Source of the DNA: CAJQGY01 sp964523375
Lineage (GTDB): Bacteria > Pseudomonadota > Gammaproteobacteria > Magnimaribacterales > D2472
Length of the DNA stretch: 64,000 bases
Direction: 5' to 3'
Assembly: GCA_964523375.1 (NCBI GenBank)
Contig: CAZFYG010000006.1
Span: 1-64,000, forward strand
Shown here: positions 9,324 to 18,434 of the stretch, piece after piece
Layout: every line of letters begins with the position of its first letter
Numbering within the stretch: position 1 is the stretch's first letter
Made by a program: the position numbers and the translations under genes
The notes under the pieces: model-generated
What the model was told of the DNA's origin: nothing
The model's database searches: none
Seen by the model: only the letters and a program-made list of their open reading frames with translations

Positions 9324-10036
9324 TGTTTACTCCAAATTGTTTCAATAGAATGTTTTTCAGAAATTTCTAAAAGCCTTTTTGAGTGCTCTTTATCGTACTC
9401 GTTAGTTGATTGAAGCTTAACCAAATTAATTCCTTCAATACTAAAACCATTTTCAGCATTTTTTTTAGCTAAATTTGCTACAGAGGCATCATTCATAAAT
9501 TCAAATTTACTTTGCCCTCCTGTTAGCATCATGAAAACATCTGCAAGAATATTTGCATCAAGCAAAGCACCATGAAAACTTCTATCATAACCAGTTACTT
9601 CAAAACGATTTGCTAATGCATCTAAAGAATTTCTTTGGCCAGGAAATTTATCTCTTGCGATCAACAAAGAGTCCTCGATCTCACAGATATCCTCAAGCTT
9701 AGGCAGCTTAGAAGAAACTAAGTTAATTTCATTATTTAAAAAGCCCACGTCAAATGGTGCATTGTGTATAACAAGTGTTGAGCCTTCTATAAATTCAAGA
9801 AATTCTTCGACTATCTCTGAGAAAAGTGGTTTATCATCAAGGTCAGCATTTGTAATCCCATGCACTTTAGAAGCTTCCTCATCAATCACCCGTTCTGGAT
9901 TTAAATACGAATGAAAGTTTTCATCTGATTTTTTTCTATCATTAAGAAGTACTGCTCCGATTTCGATGACTCTATGTCCTTGATGAACCTCTAAGCCTGT
10001 GGTTTCAGTATCAAGAATAATATATTTTTTATTCAT
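9320..10036 (-). CDS. dnaQ: DNA polymerase III epsilon subunit (3'-5' proofreading exonuclease)
   Basis: A 238-residue DEDDh exonuclease. Exo I is ILDTETTGL at residues 7-15, Exo II is the IHNAPFDVGFLN segment near residue 95, and Exo III is FHGALLDANILADV near residue 155, which includes the general-base His. After the nuclease domain, QSKFEF corresponds in position to the clamp-binding motif of the E. coli protein. The C-terminal tail would contact the polymerase subunit. It abuts rnhA with no gap and overlaps gltX by four bases. The rnhA-dnaQ pairing is conserved in gammaproteobacteria, although there the two genes are usually divergent. Confidence 0.95.
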   Translation of the reverse strand: MNKKYIILDTETTGLEVHQGHRVIEIGAVLLNDRKKSDENFHSYLNPERVIDEEASKVHGITNADLDDKPLFSEIVEEFLEFIEGSTLVIHNAPFDVGFLNNEINLVSSKLPKLEDICEIEDSLLIARDKFPGQRNSLDALANRFEVTGYDRSFHGALLDANILADVFMMLTGGQSKFEFMNDASVANLAKKNAENGFSIEGINLVKLQSTNEYDKEHSKRLLEISEKHSIETIWSKH

Positions 10037-10468
10037 TTATAAGTTGTCTATACCTTTGTTAGCTAATTGGTCTGCTAGTTCATTTTGTGGGTGCCCAGAA
10101 TGGCCTTTAACCCAGTACCATTTTACATCATGCTGGCTATTTAATTTGTCTAATTGAATCCATAAATCCTTATTTTTTACATTCTGCTTTTGTGAGTTTT
10201 TCCAGTTATTTTTCTTCCAGTTAATTATCCAAGAATTTATACCATCCATAACGTATTTTGAATCAGTAGTTAGATTAACAATACATTTTTCACTTAAAGC
10301 TTTTAAACCTTGTATGGCTGCCATTAACTCCATTTGATTATTGGTAGTAATTTTTTCTCCACCAAACATTTCTTTATTGTGATTTTCATATTCAATAAGT
10401 ACACCCCACCCACCAACACCAGGATTTCCTCTGCAAGCGCCATCTGTATAAATATTTACTGTTTTCAT
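10037..10468 (-). CDS. rnhA: Ribonuclease HI
   Basis: A 143-residue enzyme that cleaves the RNA strand of RNA:DNA hybrids. The fold begins with IYTDGACRGNPG (first catalytic Asp at about residue 8). The catalytic Glu lies in NNQMELMAA, the next Asp in TTDSKYV, and the C-terminal Asp in NELADQLANKG; the basic handle region is rich in Lys and Trp (NWKKNNWKNS). Its stop codon directly touches the dnaQ start. The 5' end is only 21 bases from divergent gloB, so each promoter must lie partly inside the other gene. Confidence 0.96.
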   Translation of the reverse strand: MKTVNIYTDGACRGNPGVGGWGVLIEYENHNKEMFGGEKITTNNQMELMAAIQGLKALSEKCIVNLTTDSKYVMDGINSWIINWKKNNWKNSQKQNVKNKDLWIQLDKLNSQHDVKWYWVKGHSGHPQNELADQLANKGIDNL

Positions 10469-10489
10469 AAAATTAAATTAAAATTACGT

Positions 10490-11257
10490 ATGTTAAAAAT
10501 TAAACCCATAAAAGCATTCACTGATAATTATATTTGGTTAGTGACAACAAATGAAGGTGCATTGGTAATTGATCCAGGTGAATCTAAGCCTGTGTCAGAT
10601 TATCTCAAAAAAGAAGGAGTTTATTTAAATAGTATTTTAATAACTCATCATCACTATGACCATACTGGAGGGCTGGCTGATCTTTTAAATAAAAATAAGG
10701 ATATTTCAGTTATAGGGCCAAATAATCATATCAAAGAAATAAAAACAAGAGTAAATGGTGGGGATGTAATCGAGGTAATTGGGTTAACGTTTTTAGTAAT
10801 TTCAGTACCTGGGCATACTTTAGATCATATTGCTTTTTATTGTGAGAATGATGGTAGTCCAATTTTATTTTGTGGAGACACTCTATTTGCAGGAGGGTGT
10901 GGAAGGATATTTGAAGGAACTTTTGATCAAATGTATAAATCTTTACTAAAACTTAAAGAGTTGCCAGCTAATACTAAAATTTATTGTGCGCACGAATATA
11001 CCCAACAGAATCTTAACTTTGCTAATTGCGTTGAACCATCTAACGCAGATATTACACATAGACTGAAAAAAGTTAAAGAAAAGAGACGGCATGACCAAAT
11101 AACTTTGCCAAGCTCTATTGGTGAGGAATTAAAAACAAATCCTTTTCTTAGATGCGATAAAAAAAACATACGAGAATCCATATTTAACAAATATAATGTG
11201 CAAGGAAATGACACTGAAATATTTGAAGCAGTAAGAAATTGGAAAGACGCATTTTAA
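10490..11257 (+). CDS. gloB: Hydroxyacylglutathione hydrolase (glyoxalase II)
   Basis: A 255-residue metallo-beta-lactamase-fold enzyme that hydrolyses S-lactoylglutathione to lactate and glutathione, the second step of methylglyoxal detoxification. The binuclear metal motif is THHHYDHTGG (about residues 50-59); PGHTLDHI and CGDTLFAGGCGR supply further ligands, and the C-terminal CAHEYTQQN is typical. The start at 10490 gives MLKIKPIKAFTDNY, the usual N-terminus; a longer open frame would run into rnhA. mltD follows with an overlap, as in other gammaproteobacteria. Confidence 0.95.
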   Translation: MLKIKPIKAFTDNYIWLVTTNEGALVIDPGESKPVSDYLKKEGVYLNSILITHHHYDHTGGLADLLNKNKDISVIGPNNHIKEIKTRVNGGDVIEVIGLTFLVISVPGHTLDHIAFYCENDGSPILFCGDTLFAGGCGRIFEGTFDQMYKSLLKLKELPANTKIYCAHEYTQQNLNFANCVEPSNADITHRLKKVKEKRRHDQITLPSSIGEELKTNPFLRCDKKNIRESIFNKYNVQGNDTEIFEAVRNWKDAF

Positions 11258-12729
11258 AATTTAAGTTACTTATTATTTCACTATTTATTTATGGATGTAA
11301 TTCTGTGCCTGAAGATTTGGTATTTAATGACAAAGTCATAAATCAAACCAATGCCGTATCTACGATGCAAGTAAATAAAATAATTGAAGTTGTTCCAGAG
11401 CCAGTAAATATATGGGAATACCTTAAGCAGAAATCTAATTATGATGATGTAGAGATTAATGAGCAAACGCTTAAATACATGAATAGGCATTTACAGAACT
11501 TGGAGCTTTTTGAAACTTATCTAAATAAATCAGAATATTTTATTTTTCATATTATTAAAGAGCTTGAAAAAGAAAATCTTCCTATTGAGTTAGCATTTAT
11601 TCCATTTGTTGAAAGTGATTATGATCCTTTCTCAATCTCACCATCAGGAGCGGTGGGTATTTGGCAATTCATGCCAACAACTGGAAGCTTATTTAATTTA
11701 AATAAATCTTGGTGGAGTGAAGATAGACATGATGCTTTTAAGTCTACTGAAGCTGCAGTTGGCTATTTCTCATACTTATTGAAAAGATTTGATGGTGATA
11801 TATATATAGCTATTGCTGCGTATAATGGTGGTCCAACATATCTTGATAGACAGATAAAAAGAAATAAAAGGCGGGGCCTAGGCACTGATTTTTGGTCTCT
11901 TAACCTTTCAAACCAAGCGACGGATTATGTTTATAAGTTTATCGCTCTAAGGGAGCTAGTCATTAATAGTGAGAAATATGCCATTAAGTTACCCGATATT
12001 CCTTTTGAGCCGCGTGTTATAAGAATAGATATACCAGGGCAGGTAGAGATTTTAACAATAAGTGAGCACCTTGGTCTCAAGCCAGAGCTTATTTATAAAC
12101 TTAATGCCGGATATACAAAATGGGCATCAGCACCAACAGAAATGAGTAGCTTTTACATACCTATTGAAAAAAACAGTTTGCTTGATGACCCTAATAACCC
12201 CCTTAACAGCATTAATAAAATTAATTGGATTTCTCATGTTGTCCAAAGTGGAGATAGCTTATGGAAATTAGCAGAAAAATATGGCACTGAAGTAACTATT
12301 ATTGAGCAAATTAATTACCTAGATGATTCTTTATTAACTATCGGAATGACTCTTTTAATTCCTCTTAGTAAATCTGAATCTAATAACTTTATACCCTTTG
12401 AAATGCATGTTGTATCTGAGGGAGATACCCTTTGGAGTATTGCTGATAAATATAAAATTGAGATGAGAGATCTAACTAGAATGAATAATATTTCGTCAAA
12501 TGAATATCTTCAACTTGGACAACAATTAAGCATTGGTAATAAAAATATTCATAGAAATATAGAATCTAGGAAAAGAACTATCCTTTATTCAGTAAAGCAA
12601 GGAGATAACCTTTATAAAATTGCAGACCTATTTGATGTAAGCGTTAAAAGCATTAATGAAATAAATGCACTTAGTGACAACAGGTTAAAACCAGGTCAGA
12701 TAATTAAAATTGCTATAAGGGCTTTTTAG
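11239..12729 (+). CDS. mltD: Membrane-bound lytic murein transglycosylase D, lipoprotein
   Basis: A 496-residue lipoprotein with a signal ending in FIYGC (lipidated Cys near residue 20). A lysozyme-like SLT domain follows with the catalytic Glu in PFVESDYDP and the GAVGIWQFMP signature around residues 135-155. Three LysM peptidoglycan-binding repeats occupy about 335-380, 390-435 and 450-495; each carries a GDSLW / GDTLW / GDNLY core. It cleaves glycan strands to 1,6-anhydromuropeptides. The best start is a TTG inside the end of gloB (19-base overlap); no ATG is available nearby. Its stop overlaps the oppC stop as TTAG. Confidence 0.92.
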   Translation: MERRILKFKLLIISLFIYGCNSVPEDLVFNDKVINQTNAVSTMQVNKIIEVVPEPVNIWEYLKQKSNYDDVEINEQTLKYMNRHLQNLELFETYLNKSEYFIFHIIKELEKENLPIELAFIPFVESDYDPFSISPSGAVGIWQFMPTTGSLFNLNKSWWSEDRHDAFKSTEAAVGYFSYLLKRFDGDIYIAIAAYNGGPTYLDRQIKRNKRRGLGTDFWSLNLSNQATDYVYKFIALRELVINSEKYAIKLPDIPFEPRVIRIDIPGQVEILTISEHLGLKPELIYKLNAGYTKWASAPTEMSSFYIPIEKNSLLDDPNNPLNSINKINWISHVVQSGDSLWKLAEKYGTEVTIIEQINYLDDSLLTIGMTLLIPLSKSESNNFIPFEMHVVSEGDTLWSIADKYKIEMRDLTRMNNISSNEYLQLGQQLSIGNKNIHRNIESRKRTILYSVKQGDNLYKIADLFDVSVKSINEINALSDNRLKPGQIIKIAIRAF

Positions 12730-13580
12730 TTATCTGATGTTTTAGGATCAAGAGCGTCTCTCAAACCATCACCGAAGAAATTGAGAGCAAACAGTGTAAT
12801 GGTAAAAGTAATGCCTGGATAAACTAGCAGCCAACTATATTCCTCCATTGACTCAACACCATCTTTTATAAGAGTTCCCCAACTACTCATTGGAGGTTGA
12901 ATTCCAAGACCAAGAAAGCTTAAAAAACTTTCTAATAACATAACCTGAGGAATTGTAAGAGTTGCATAAACGGCTATAGGACCCAAGATATTTGGAAGCA
13001 GGTGGCGCCTAAACATAGATAGGTTGCTAACCCCCATTGCCTGGGCTGCTAAAACAAATTCTTGATTTTTAAGACTCATAACCTGCCCCCTTACTATCCT
13101 TGCCATTGTTAACCATTCAACGGCTCCAATAGCACCAAATAGAAGCCAGAGATTCCTTCCAAATATCACCATTAATAAGATAATAAAAATAATGAATGGT
13201 AGTCCATAAAGAACATCTACTATTCTCATCATTATTTGATCAACCCTTCCGCCAAAATAACCAGCAACAATTCCCCAGCTCACTCCAATTACCAAAGCAA
13301 CACCAGTAGCGACAAAACCAACTAATAATGAAATTCGTGCACCGTAAAGGATTCTGCTTAACAGATCTCTACCTAAAATATCTGTACCGAGAAGGTGTTC
13401 ACTTGAAGGTGGAGAAGCACCTAAATCAAGGTTTTGAAATGAATATGAGTATGGAGCAATTACGGGGGCCAAGATTGCACACCCAATTAATAAAAACAAA
13501 ATTATTGCGCCAACCATAGCAGCTTTATTTTTTAACAGCCTTCCTATTGCATCAGACCATAATGAGGAATTATTGCTCAT
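12726..13580 (-). CDS. oppC: Peptide ABC transporter permease, OppC/DppC type
   Basis: A 284-residue inner-membrane permease with about six transmembrane helices. The family traits are an N-terminal extension, the HLLGTDILGRDLLSRILYG segment and the ABC-coupling EAA loop (AQAMGVSNLSMFRRHLLPN). The C-terminal half FFGDGLRDALDPK is characteristic of OppC/DppC. It pairs with OppB (ATGA overlap) to form the channel for the OppA-bound peptide. No ATP-binding subunit lies in the cluster, so it must borrow OppD/OppF from elsewhere. Confidence 0.92.
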   Translation of the reverse strand: MSNNSSLWSDAIGRLLKNKAAMVGAIILFLLIGCAILAPVIAPYSYSFQNLDLGASPPSSEHLLGTDILGRDLLSRILYGARISLLVGFVATGVALVIGVSWGIVAGYFGGRVDQIMMRIVDVLYGLPFIIFIILLMVIFGRNLWLLFGAIGAVEWLTMARIVRGQVMSLKNQEFVLAAQAMGVSNLSMFRRHLLPNILGPIAVYATLTIPQVMLLESFLSFLGLGIQPPMSSWGTLIKDGVESMEEYSWLLVYPGITFTITLFALNFFGDGLRDALDPKTSDN

Positions 13581-14500
13581 GACTCGTCTCTTGATCTTGG
13601 GTTAAGCCATAAAGCTGCAATATCAGACATTAAATTAAAAAATACTATCATTGCTGAGAAAAATATAGTTGTGCCAAGTATCATTGTGTAGTCTCTATTG
13701 AATGCTGCCTCAACATAAAACCTTCCTAAACCAGGTATCTGAAAAATTGTCTCAACAACAAAAGACCCTGCGAGCAATCCAGCAATAGCAGGACCTAAAA
13801 AAGACACAACAGGTAAAAGACCGCCTTGCATGGCATGTTTTGTAACAATAGCAGTTTCAGAAAGCCCTTTTGCTCTAGCTGTTCTTATAAAATCTTGATT
13901 TAAAACCTCTAACATTCCGCCTCTACTTAATCTTGCAATATATGCAGCATATGCAAAGCCCAGAGTTAAGGACGGGAGGAGTTTATCACCAGGGATTTGA
14001 TTCCACCCTGATACAGGGAGAAGCTCAAGATTTATACCAAAAATAAGAACAAGCAAAGGGCCCATTAGAAATGTCGGAACACAAATTCCTATCATTGCTA
14101 TAGCCATGGGAATAAAATCAAGAATGGTATTTCTTTTAAGAGCAGCCAAAACTCCAGAGAATACACCAATTATAAGTGCAATTAATATGGCATATATTGC
14201 AAGCTCAAATGTTACTGGTAACCCCGTAAGTATCATCTCAGTAACTGATCTGCCCGGGTATCTAAAAGATGGACCAAAATCACCTTGTGCAATTCCAGTC
14301 ATGTAATCTGTATATTGCTCCCACTCAGATGCATCCAAATTGTAAGCAGCATTCAGGTTCTTCAGAACTTGAGGTGAAACTGCTTTTTCAGCATCAAACG
14401 GGCCTCCAGGAGCTTGTTTAATTAAAAAAAAAGTTAAAGTCGCTACAGCTATTAGTACAGGAATAGCTAACAAAATTCTTTTTAGAATAATTGTAATCAT
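13577..14500 (-). CDS. oppB: Peptide ABC transporter permease, OppB/DppB type
   Basis: A 307-residue inner-membrane permease. The N-terminus (ILKRILLAIPVLIAVATLTF), the FGPSFRYPGRSVTEMI segment and the EAA loop (TARAKGLSETAIVTKHAMQ) are diagnostic of the OppB/DppB subfamily. About six helices are visible. It overlaps oppC by four bases and starts six bases after the oppA stop, so the three form one operon. Confidence 0.93.
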   Translation of the reverse strand: MITIILKRILLAIPVLIAVATLTFFLIKQAPGGPFDAEKAVSPQVLKNLNAAYNLDASEWEQYTDYMTGIAQGDFGPSFRYPGRSVTEMILTGLPVTFELAIYAILIALIIGVFSGVLAALKRNTILDFIPMAIAMIGICVPTFLMGPLLVLIFGINLELLPVSGWNQIPGDKLLPSLTLGFAYAAYIARLSRGGMLEVLNQDFIRTARAKGLSETAIVTKHAMQGGLLPVVSFLGPAIAGLLAGSFVVETIFQIPGLGRFYVEAAFNRDYTMILGTTIFFSAMIVFFNLMSDIAALWLNPRSRDES

Positions 14501-14506
14501 GTAAGT

Positions 14507-16120
14507 TTAGTCTCTTTCTAAATACCAATATTTAGGATGGTGATGATCTAGATAGTTTGGGTAGTAGCCTTTCACATCACTAGATAGCTGATAAACTCTT
14601 ACATATGTATAGAGAGGGACAATCGGCATATCATTAATAAGAATCCTTTCAGCCTCTAAAAGTAGTTCGTACCTATCCTGTTGATTGTTATTTGAGTTTG
14701 CAAGTTCAACAAGCTGATCGTATTCAGGGTTCTCCCAGCCAGTTTTGTTATTGCCTCTATTTGGTCTAAGAGTATCTAAAAATGTATTTGGATCTTCATA
14801 GTCACCTATCCAGCCAGCTCTAGAAACCTGAAAATCACCAATCATTTCTCTATTTAAATAAACTTTCCAGTCTTGATTGACTAGCTCAATATCTATACCT
14901 AAATTCTGTTGCCACATTTGCTGGATAGCTAGTGCAACTTTTCTGTGGTCTTCATTTGTATTAAATAAAATTTCTAATTTTGGGAAAGGATTGCTTTCAT
15001 CATAGCCAGCTTCGACTAATAGTTTTTTTGCTAGCTCTGGATTGAATGGTATTTCTGTATCAGGCTCATAACCGTTTGACCCTGGAGGTGTGAATGAGTA
15101 AGCGGGAATTTGACCACATTTTGTGACTTTTTCTACAATTTGCTTTCTGTTAACCGAGTAAGCTAATGCCTTTCGAACCCTTGGATCTACCAAAGCTGGA
15201 TTATTAACATTAAAACGATAAAAATATGTACCCATATATGGATCAATTCTTAAATTGGGGTTTTTTTCTTCAATATAAGAACTACATTTTTGGGATGGCA
15301 GTGAACTAGTAACATGAAGCTGCCCTGCCCTAAACATTCTATCTTCAGTCATTTGATTAGCTACAGGGTAATAATGTATTTCATTTAATTGAACAGTTTT
15401 AGAATCCCAATAGTTTTCATTTTTTTCTACAATAATTTTATTATTGAGTTCCCAGGTTTTGAGCTTAAAAGCACCATTGCATACAAAGTTACCAGGTCTT
15501 GTCCATTGACCATTTCTGTCATCTATGGCGCCATGCTGCAAAACAGTTTCTTTATGAACAGGCCAAGTACTGTAGTGACTTAATAAGCCAAGAAAAAATG
15601 GAGTTGGGTTATTTAAAGTAACTTCTAATGTGAGGGTATCCAATGCTTTTACACCAACATCATTAAAATCATTAATTTTACCGGTATGATAGTCAGCTGC
15701 GCCTTTTACATAATAGAGCATATCAGGATATTGTGAGCCAAGGCTCGGTGTTAAAATTCGTTTCCAGGACCAAACAAAATCATCAGCAGTTACTGGATCT
15801 CCATTAGACCATTTACCATTTTTTTGAAGGTAAAAAGTATATGTAGTTCCATCTTCACTTATCTCCCATGATTCAGCTGCACCTGAAACGCTTGAACCAC
15901 CTTTTGGGTTTGATGTTGTCAAACCTTCACAAAGACCGATTAATAAGTGATGTTCTGGAACACCTGTTACTATATGTGGATCTAAGCCTTGGGGTTCTGC
16001 ACCATTGCCAAAATGGAATATTTTGTTTTCAAGACCGGAATCAACAGGGCTGATTGTGTCAGAACAGGAATAAATAAATAGTAAACCAGCTAGGATTGGA
16101 ATATTTACTAACTTCTTCAT
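14507..16120 (-). CDS. oppA: Oligopeptide-binding lipoprotein, SBP family 5 (OppA-like)
   Basis: A 537-residue extracytoplasmic solute-binding protein. The signal ends in FIYSC, a lipobox-like site with Cys near residue 19, so it is probably lipid-anchored rather than freely periplasmic. The family signature is seen in AESWEISEDGTTYTFYL and NGDPVTADDFVWSWKRIL, and the hinge and ligand region in NNPALVDPRVRKALAYS. It captures peptides, possibly murein tripeptide, for OppBC. Only ten bases separate it from ppiD upstream, so ppiD-oppA-oppB-oppC is probably one transcript. Confidence 0.92.
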   Translation of the reverse strand: MKKLVNIPILAGLLFIYSCSDTISPVDSGLENKIFHFGNGAEPQGLDPHIVTGVPEHHLLIGLCEGLTTSNPKGGSSVSGAAESWEISEDGTTYTFYLQKNGKWSNGDPVTADDFVWSWKRILTPSLGSQYPDMLYYVKGAADYHTGKINDFNDVGVKALDTLTLEVTLNNPTPFFLGLLSHYSTWPVHKETVLQHGAIDDRNGQWTRPGNFVCNGAFKLKTWELNNKIIVEKNENYWDSKTVQLNEIHYYPVANQMTEDRMFRAGQLHVTSSLPSQKCSSYIEEKNPNLRIDPYMGTYFYRFNVNNPALVDPRVRKALAYSVNRKQIVEKVTKCGQIPAYSFTPPGSNGYEPDTEIPFNPELAKKLLVEAGYDESNPFPKLEILFNTNEDHRKVALAIQQMWQQNLGIDIELVNQDWKVYLNREMIGDFQVSRAGWIGDYEDPNTFLDTLRPNRGNNKTGWENPEYDQLVELANSNNNQQDRYELLLEAERILINDMPIVPLYTYVRVYQLSSDVKGYYPNYLDHHHPKYWYLERD

Positions 16121-16130
16121 AAGATTTCCT

Positions 16131-18005
16131 TTAATTAATTACTTGTTCGTTCAAATTAACTTTTGCCTTATCAAATAGATCATCTCTTAAAATACCATTC
16201 ATTCGACTAATAAGTCTTTCAGTGTCAAACGAAGAATATTGCTCTGAAGCCTCATCTATTTCCTCTTGAGATGGCGGATTAAAGTTGCTTATATTTACGA
16301 AATAGTGATCTCCATTTCTAGAAGCTATAGATAATTCAAGGCCAGTTGAGCCATTGAATATTTCTGTGATAACTTCCTGCGGTAAAAGAGATGAATATCT
16401 TTTAATATCTTTAAATGTTTCAAAGGAAGCAAAGCTATTCTGTTCTTCAAAAAGTCTTTTTTCCTCAGCAGTATTTAAAAGATTGAATTCTTTTTCGATT
16501 TCTGATTTTTTAAGTGATGCATTGATATCAATTAAATTGTTATTAACATTTGCTTGAACCTCTGAAAATATTTTTAACTCTGGTGTTTTAATTTCTGAAA
16601 CAGAAACCACATAAATAGAACCATCAAGATCAATTACTTGCGGTGTATTAACCTCAATAAACTCATCAAAAATTATATTTTTAACCTTTACATCAAGATC
16701 GCTAATAGTTGAATTTGATTGTAAATTCATAAATAGAGTGTCGGCATTTACATATTCTGCCAAATCACTAAATGACTGTCCTTCCATGGCCAAATCATCC
16801 AATTGACTGTAATCATCATTTAATAAGGCAAGAGATTCGGAGAATATCAATTCTTCAATTACCTCTTCTTCGATATCTTTAAAGTCTCTAACTTTATCTT
16901 TTAGAACCTCAGTTACTTTTAAGATATGAAAGCTATCTTCAAGTTCAATGATTGAGCTTAAATCGCCCTCATTAAGACCATTCAGTGCATTACCAAACTC
17001 TACAGGAAATATTTCTTCATCGAAGTATTCAAGATCACCTCCATTTTCTTTAGTAACAATATCTTCACTATATTCAGCTACTATTGTTTCAAAAGAGCTA
17101 CCATCTTGCATGTTGGCACTGATAGCTTCAATCTTGTTTCGCGCATCAACAATAGACTCGTAATTAGTTTTGTCCACCATTACATGAGCTATTCTTTTTT
17201 GCTCACTTGCATTGGCTTTTAATAAATAGTCTTCGTAATAATCGGCTGCATAATTAGCAGGAATAGCAACTCTATTTTTATAGTCATCGACTGTAAGAGC
17301 AAAATAATTGAAGCTTCTTAACTCATCTGACAAAAAGAGCTCTTTATTGTCGTTGTAGTATGCAACTTGATCCTCTAATGAGTTTTTTATTGTGTTTTTA
17401 AGTTGCTGGAAATCTATTTTAATAAAATTAATATCAACTTTTTTTTCAAGAATTGAAGCCAAGCCTCTAGTTTCTGATGGGAGCTGAAATGTAGATGCTG
17501 ATAGAGCTGATTTATATTTTTCAACCACATTTAAATTAGTGCTTAATTCAATATATTCATTTTTTGAAAAGCCATTTTGACCAGCAAATGATTCAAAGAT
17601 AGCTTCATCAAAATTGCCCAATTCATTTTTATATCTTGGGTCATTAATAATAATTTTTTTTGTAACGCTAGTCTCTTCGTTATTTATAAGACCAAGGGAT
17701 CTTACTTCAGACAAAAAGACTTTTTGAGAAATTAACTCTTGATTAATCAAGGTTGTTTGAATCTGAGCATCTAGCTCATTAAAGTCAAACTCTTCTCCGT
17801 ATGTTTCTTTAAGTTTATTTGCGCGCATATTTGCTGCAACAGAAAAATCTAGTTCAGATATATCTTCTCCATTTACAGAGCCATATGACCCTCCAAATAC
17901 AGTGCCTAGACTTGAAGTTCCAAGGAAGACAAAAGGTAAGGCCAACAAACCAATAATAATTGCAAGTCTGTAACCGGTTAAAAAATTTCTAAGTGAATCC
18001 ATCAT
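16131..18005 (-). CDS. ppiD: Periplasmic chaperone / peptidyl-prolyl isomerase PpiD
   Basis: A 624-residue protein anchored by one N-terminal transmembrane helix (about residues 13-33), with the rest in the periplasm. A SurA-like N-domain comes first, then a parvulin domain at about 260-360 (RIAHVMVDK; NGGDLEYFDEEIFPVEF). A divergent second repeat region follows and ends the protein. It assists folding of proteins leaving the Sec translocon. It follows hupB as in most gammaproteobacteria, but a terminator lies between them. Two adjacent ATG codons (18005 and 18002) are equally possible starts. A TATAAT lies nine bases before the first. Confidence 0.9.
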   Translation of the reverse strand: MMDSLRNFLTGYRLAIIIGLLALPFVFLGTSSLGTVFGGSYGSVNGEDISELDFSVAANMRANKLKETYGEEFDFNELDAQIQTTLINQELISQKVFLSEVRSLGLINNEETSVTKKIIINDPRYKNELGNFDEAIFESFAGQNGFSKNEYIELSTNLNVVEKYKSALSASTFQLPSETRGLASILEKKVDINFIKIDFQQLKNTIKNSLEDQVAYYNDNKELFLSDELRSFNYFALTVDDYKNRVAIPANYAADYYEDYLLKANASEQKRIAHVMVDKTNYESIVDARNKIEAISANMQDGSSFETIVAEYSEDIVTKENGGDLEYFDEEIFPVEFGNALNGLNEGDLSSIIELEDSFHILKVTEVLKDKVRDFKDIEEEVIEELIFSESLALLNDDYSQLDDLAMEGQSFSDLAEYVNADTLFMNLQSNSTISDLDVKVKNIIFDEFIEVNTPQVIDLDGSIYVVSVSEIKTPELKIFSEVQANVNNNLIDINASLKKSEIEKEFNLLNTAEEKRLFEEQNSFASFETFKDIKRYSSLLPQEVITEIFNGSTGLELSIASRNGDHYFVNISNFNPPSQEEIDEASEQYSSFDTERLISRMNGILRDDLFDKAKVNLNEQVIN

Positions 18006-18024
18006 AGTGTTGTAATTATAAAAT

Positions 18025-18053
18025 AAAAAAAGGGTGCGGATGCACCCTTTTTT
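18025..18053 (-). terminator. Intrinsic terminator after hupB
   Basis: A GC-rich stem GGGTGC / GCACCC with a 4-base loop is extended by A:T pairs on both sides (seven A, six T). On the minus strand it ends in a T run and lies 15 bases after the hupB stop. The A/T flanks make it usable in both directions, but only hupB reads into it closely. Confidence 0.9.
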
Positions 18054-18068
18054 AAAAGATTAGTAAGT

Positions 18069-18347
18069 TTATCCGTTCTTAACCTTATCTTTAAGACCTT
18101 TTCCAGCCTTAAATCCAGGTACTTTAGAAGCAGCGATATGCATTGACTCACCAGTTTGTGGATTCCTACCTTCTCTAGCAGCTCTATGTCTTACTGAAAA
18201 AGTACCAAAACCAACTAGTGACACTGAATCACCGTTACCTAAAGCATCACCGATGCCACCTAATACTGAATCAACTGCTCTAGCAGCTGAAGCTTTTGAA
18301 AGATCCGCCCCTGATGCAACTGCATCTACTAAGTCTGATTTATTCAT
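18069..18347 (-). CDS. hupB: HU-family nucleoid DNA-binding protein
   Basis: A 92-residue histone-like protein. The N-terminus MNKSDLVDAV and the DNA-binding arm region GFGTFSVRHRAAREGRNPQTGE are standard HU; the C-terminus ends in GLKDKVKNG. It bends DNA non-specifically as a dimer. The ATG at 18347 is chosen because AGGAG sits eight bases upstream; an upstream in-frame GTG at 18356 overlaps that ribosome site. It has its own likely promoter and a strong terminator, so it is expressed as a separate unit between lon and ppiD. Confidence 0.95.
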   Translation of the reverse strand: MNKSDLVDAVASGADLSKASAARAVDSVLGGIGDALGNGDSVSLVGFGTFSVRHRAAREGRNPQTGESMHIAASKVPGFKAGKGLKDKVKNG

Positions 18348-18390
18348 ACTAAACACTCCTCATGTAAATTGTTTTGATAAATACCCTTCT

Positions 18391-18419
18391 ATGAAAAGCC
18401 TTTTACATCTAAAAGTCAA
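18391..18419 (-). promoter_or_regulatory. Predicted hupB promoter, nested in an inverted repeat after lon
   Basis: On the minus strand TTGACT (18414-18419) and TTTCAT (18391-18396) are spaced by 17 bases. The same segment contains CTTTTA-CATC-TAAAAG (18400-18415) and lies inside a wider AAAAGCC...GGCTTTT repeat (18394-18435) that reaches the lon stop. The wide repeat could be a weak lon terminator; its loop of about 28 bases makes this uncertain. Confidence 0.4.
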
Positions 18420-18434
18420 GTAAATAAAGGCTTT

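Noticed and set aside
10334..10489. Longer gloB protein starting inside rnhA.
   Set aside because: The added residues are antisense to rnhA and unlike glyoxalase II; the ATG at 10490 gives the standard start.
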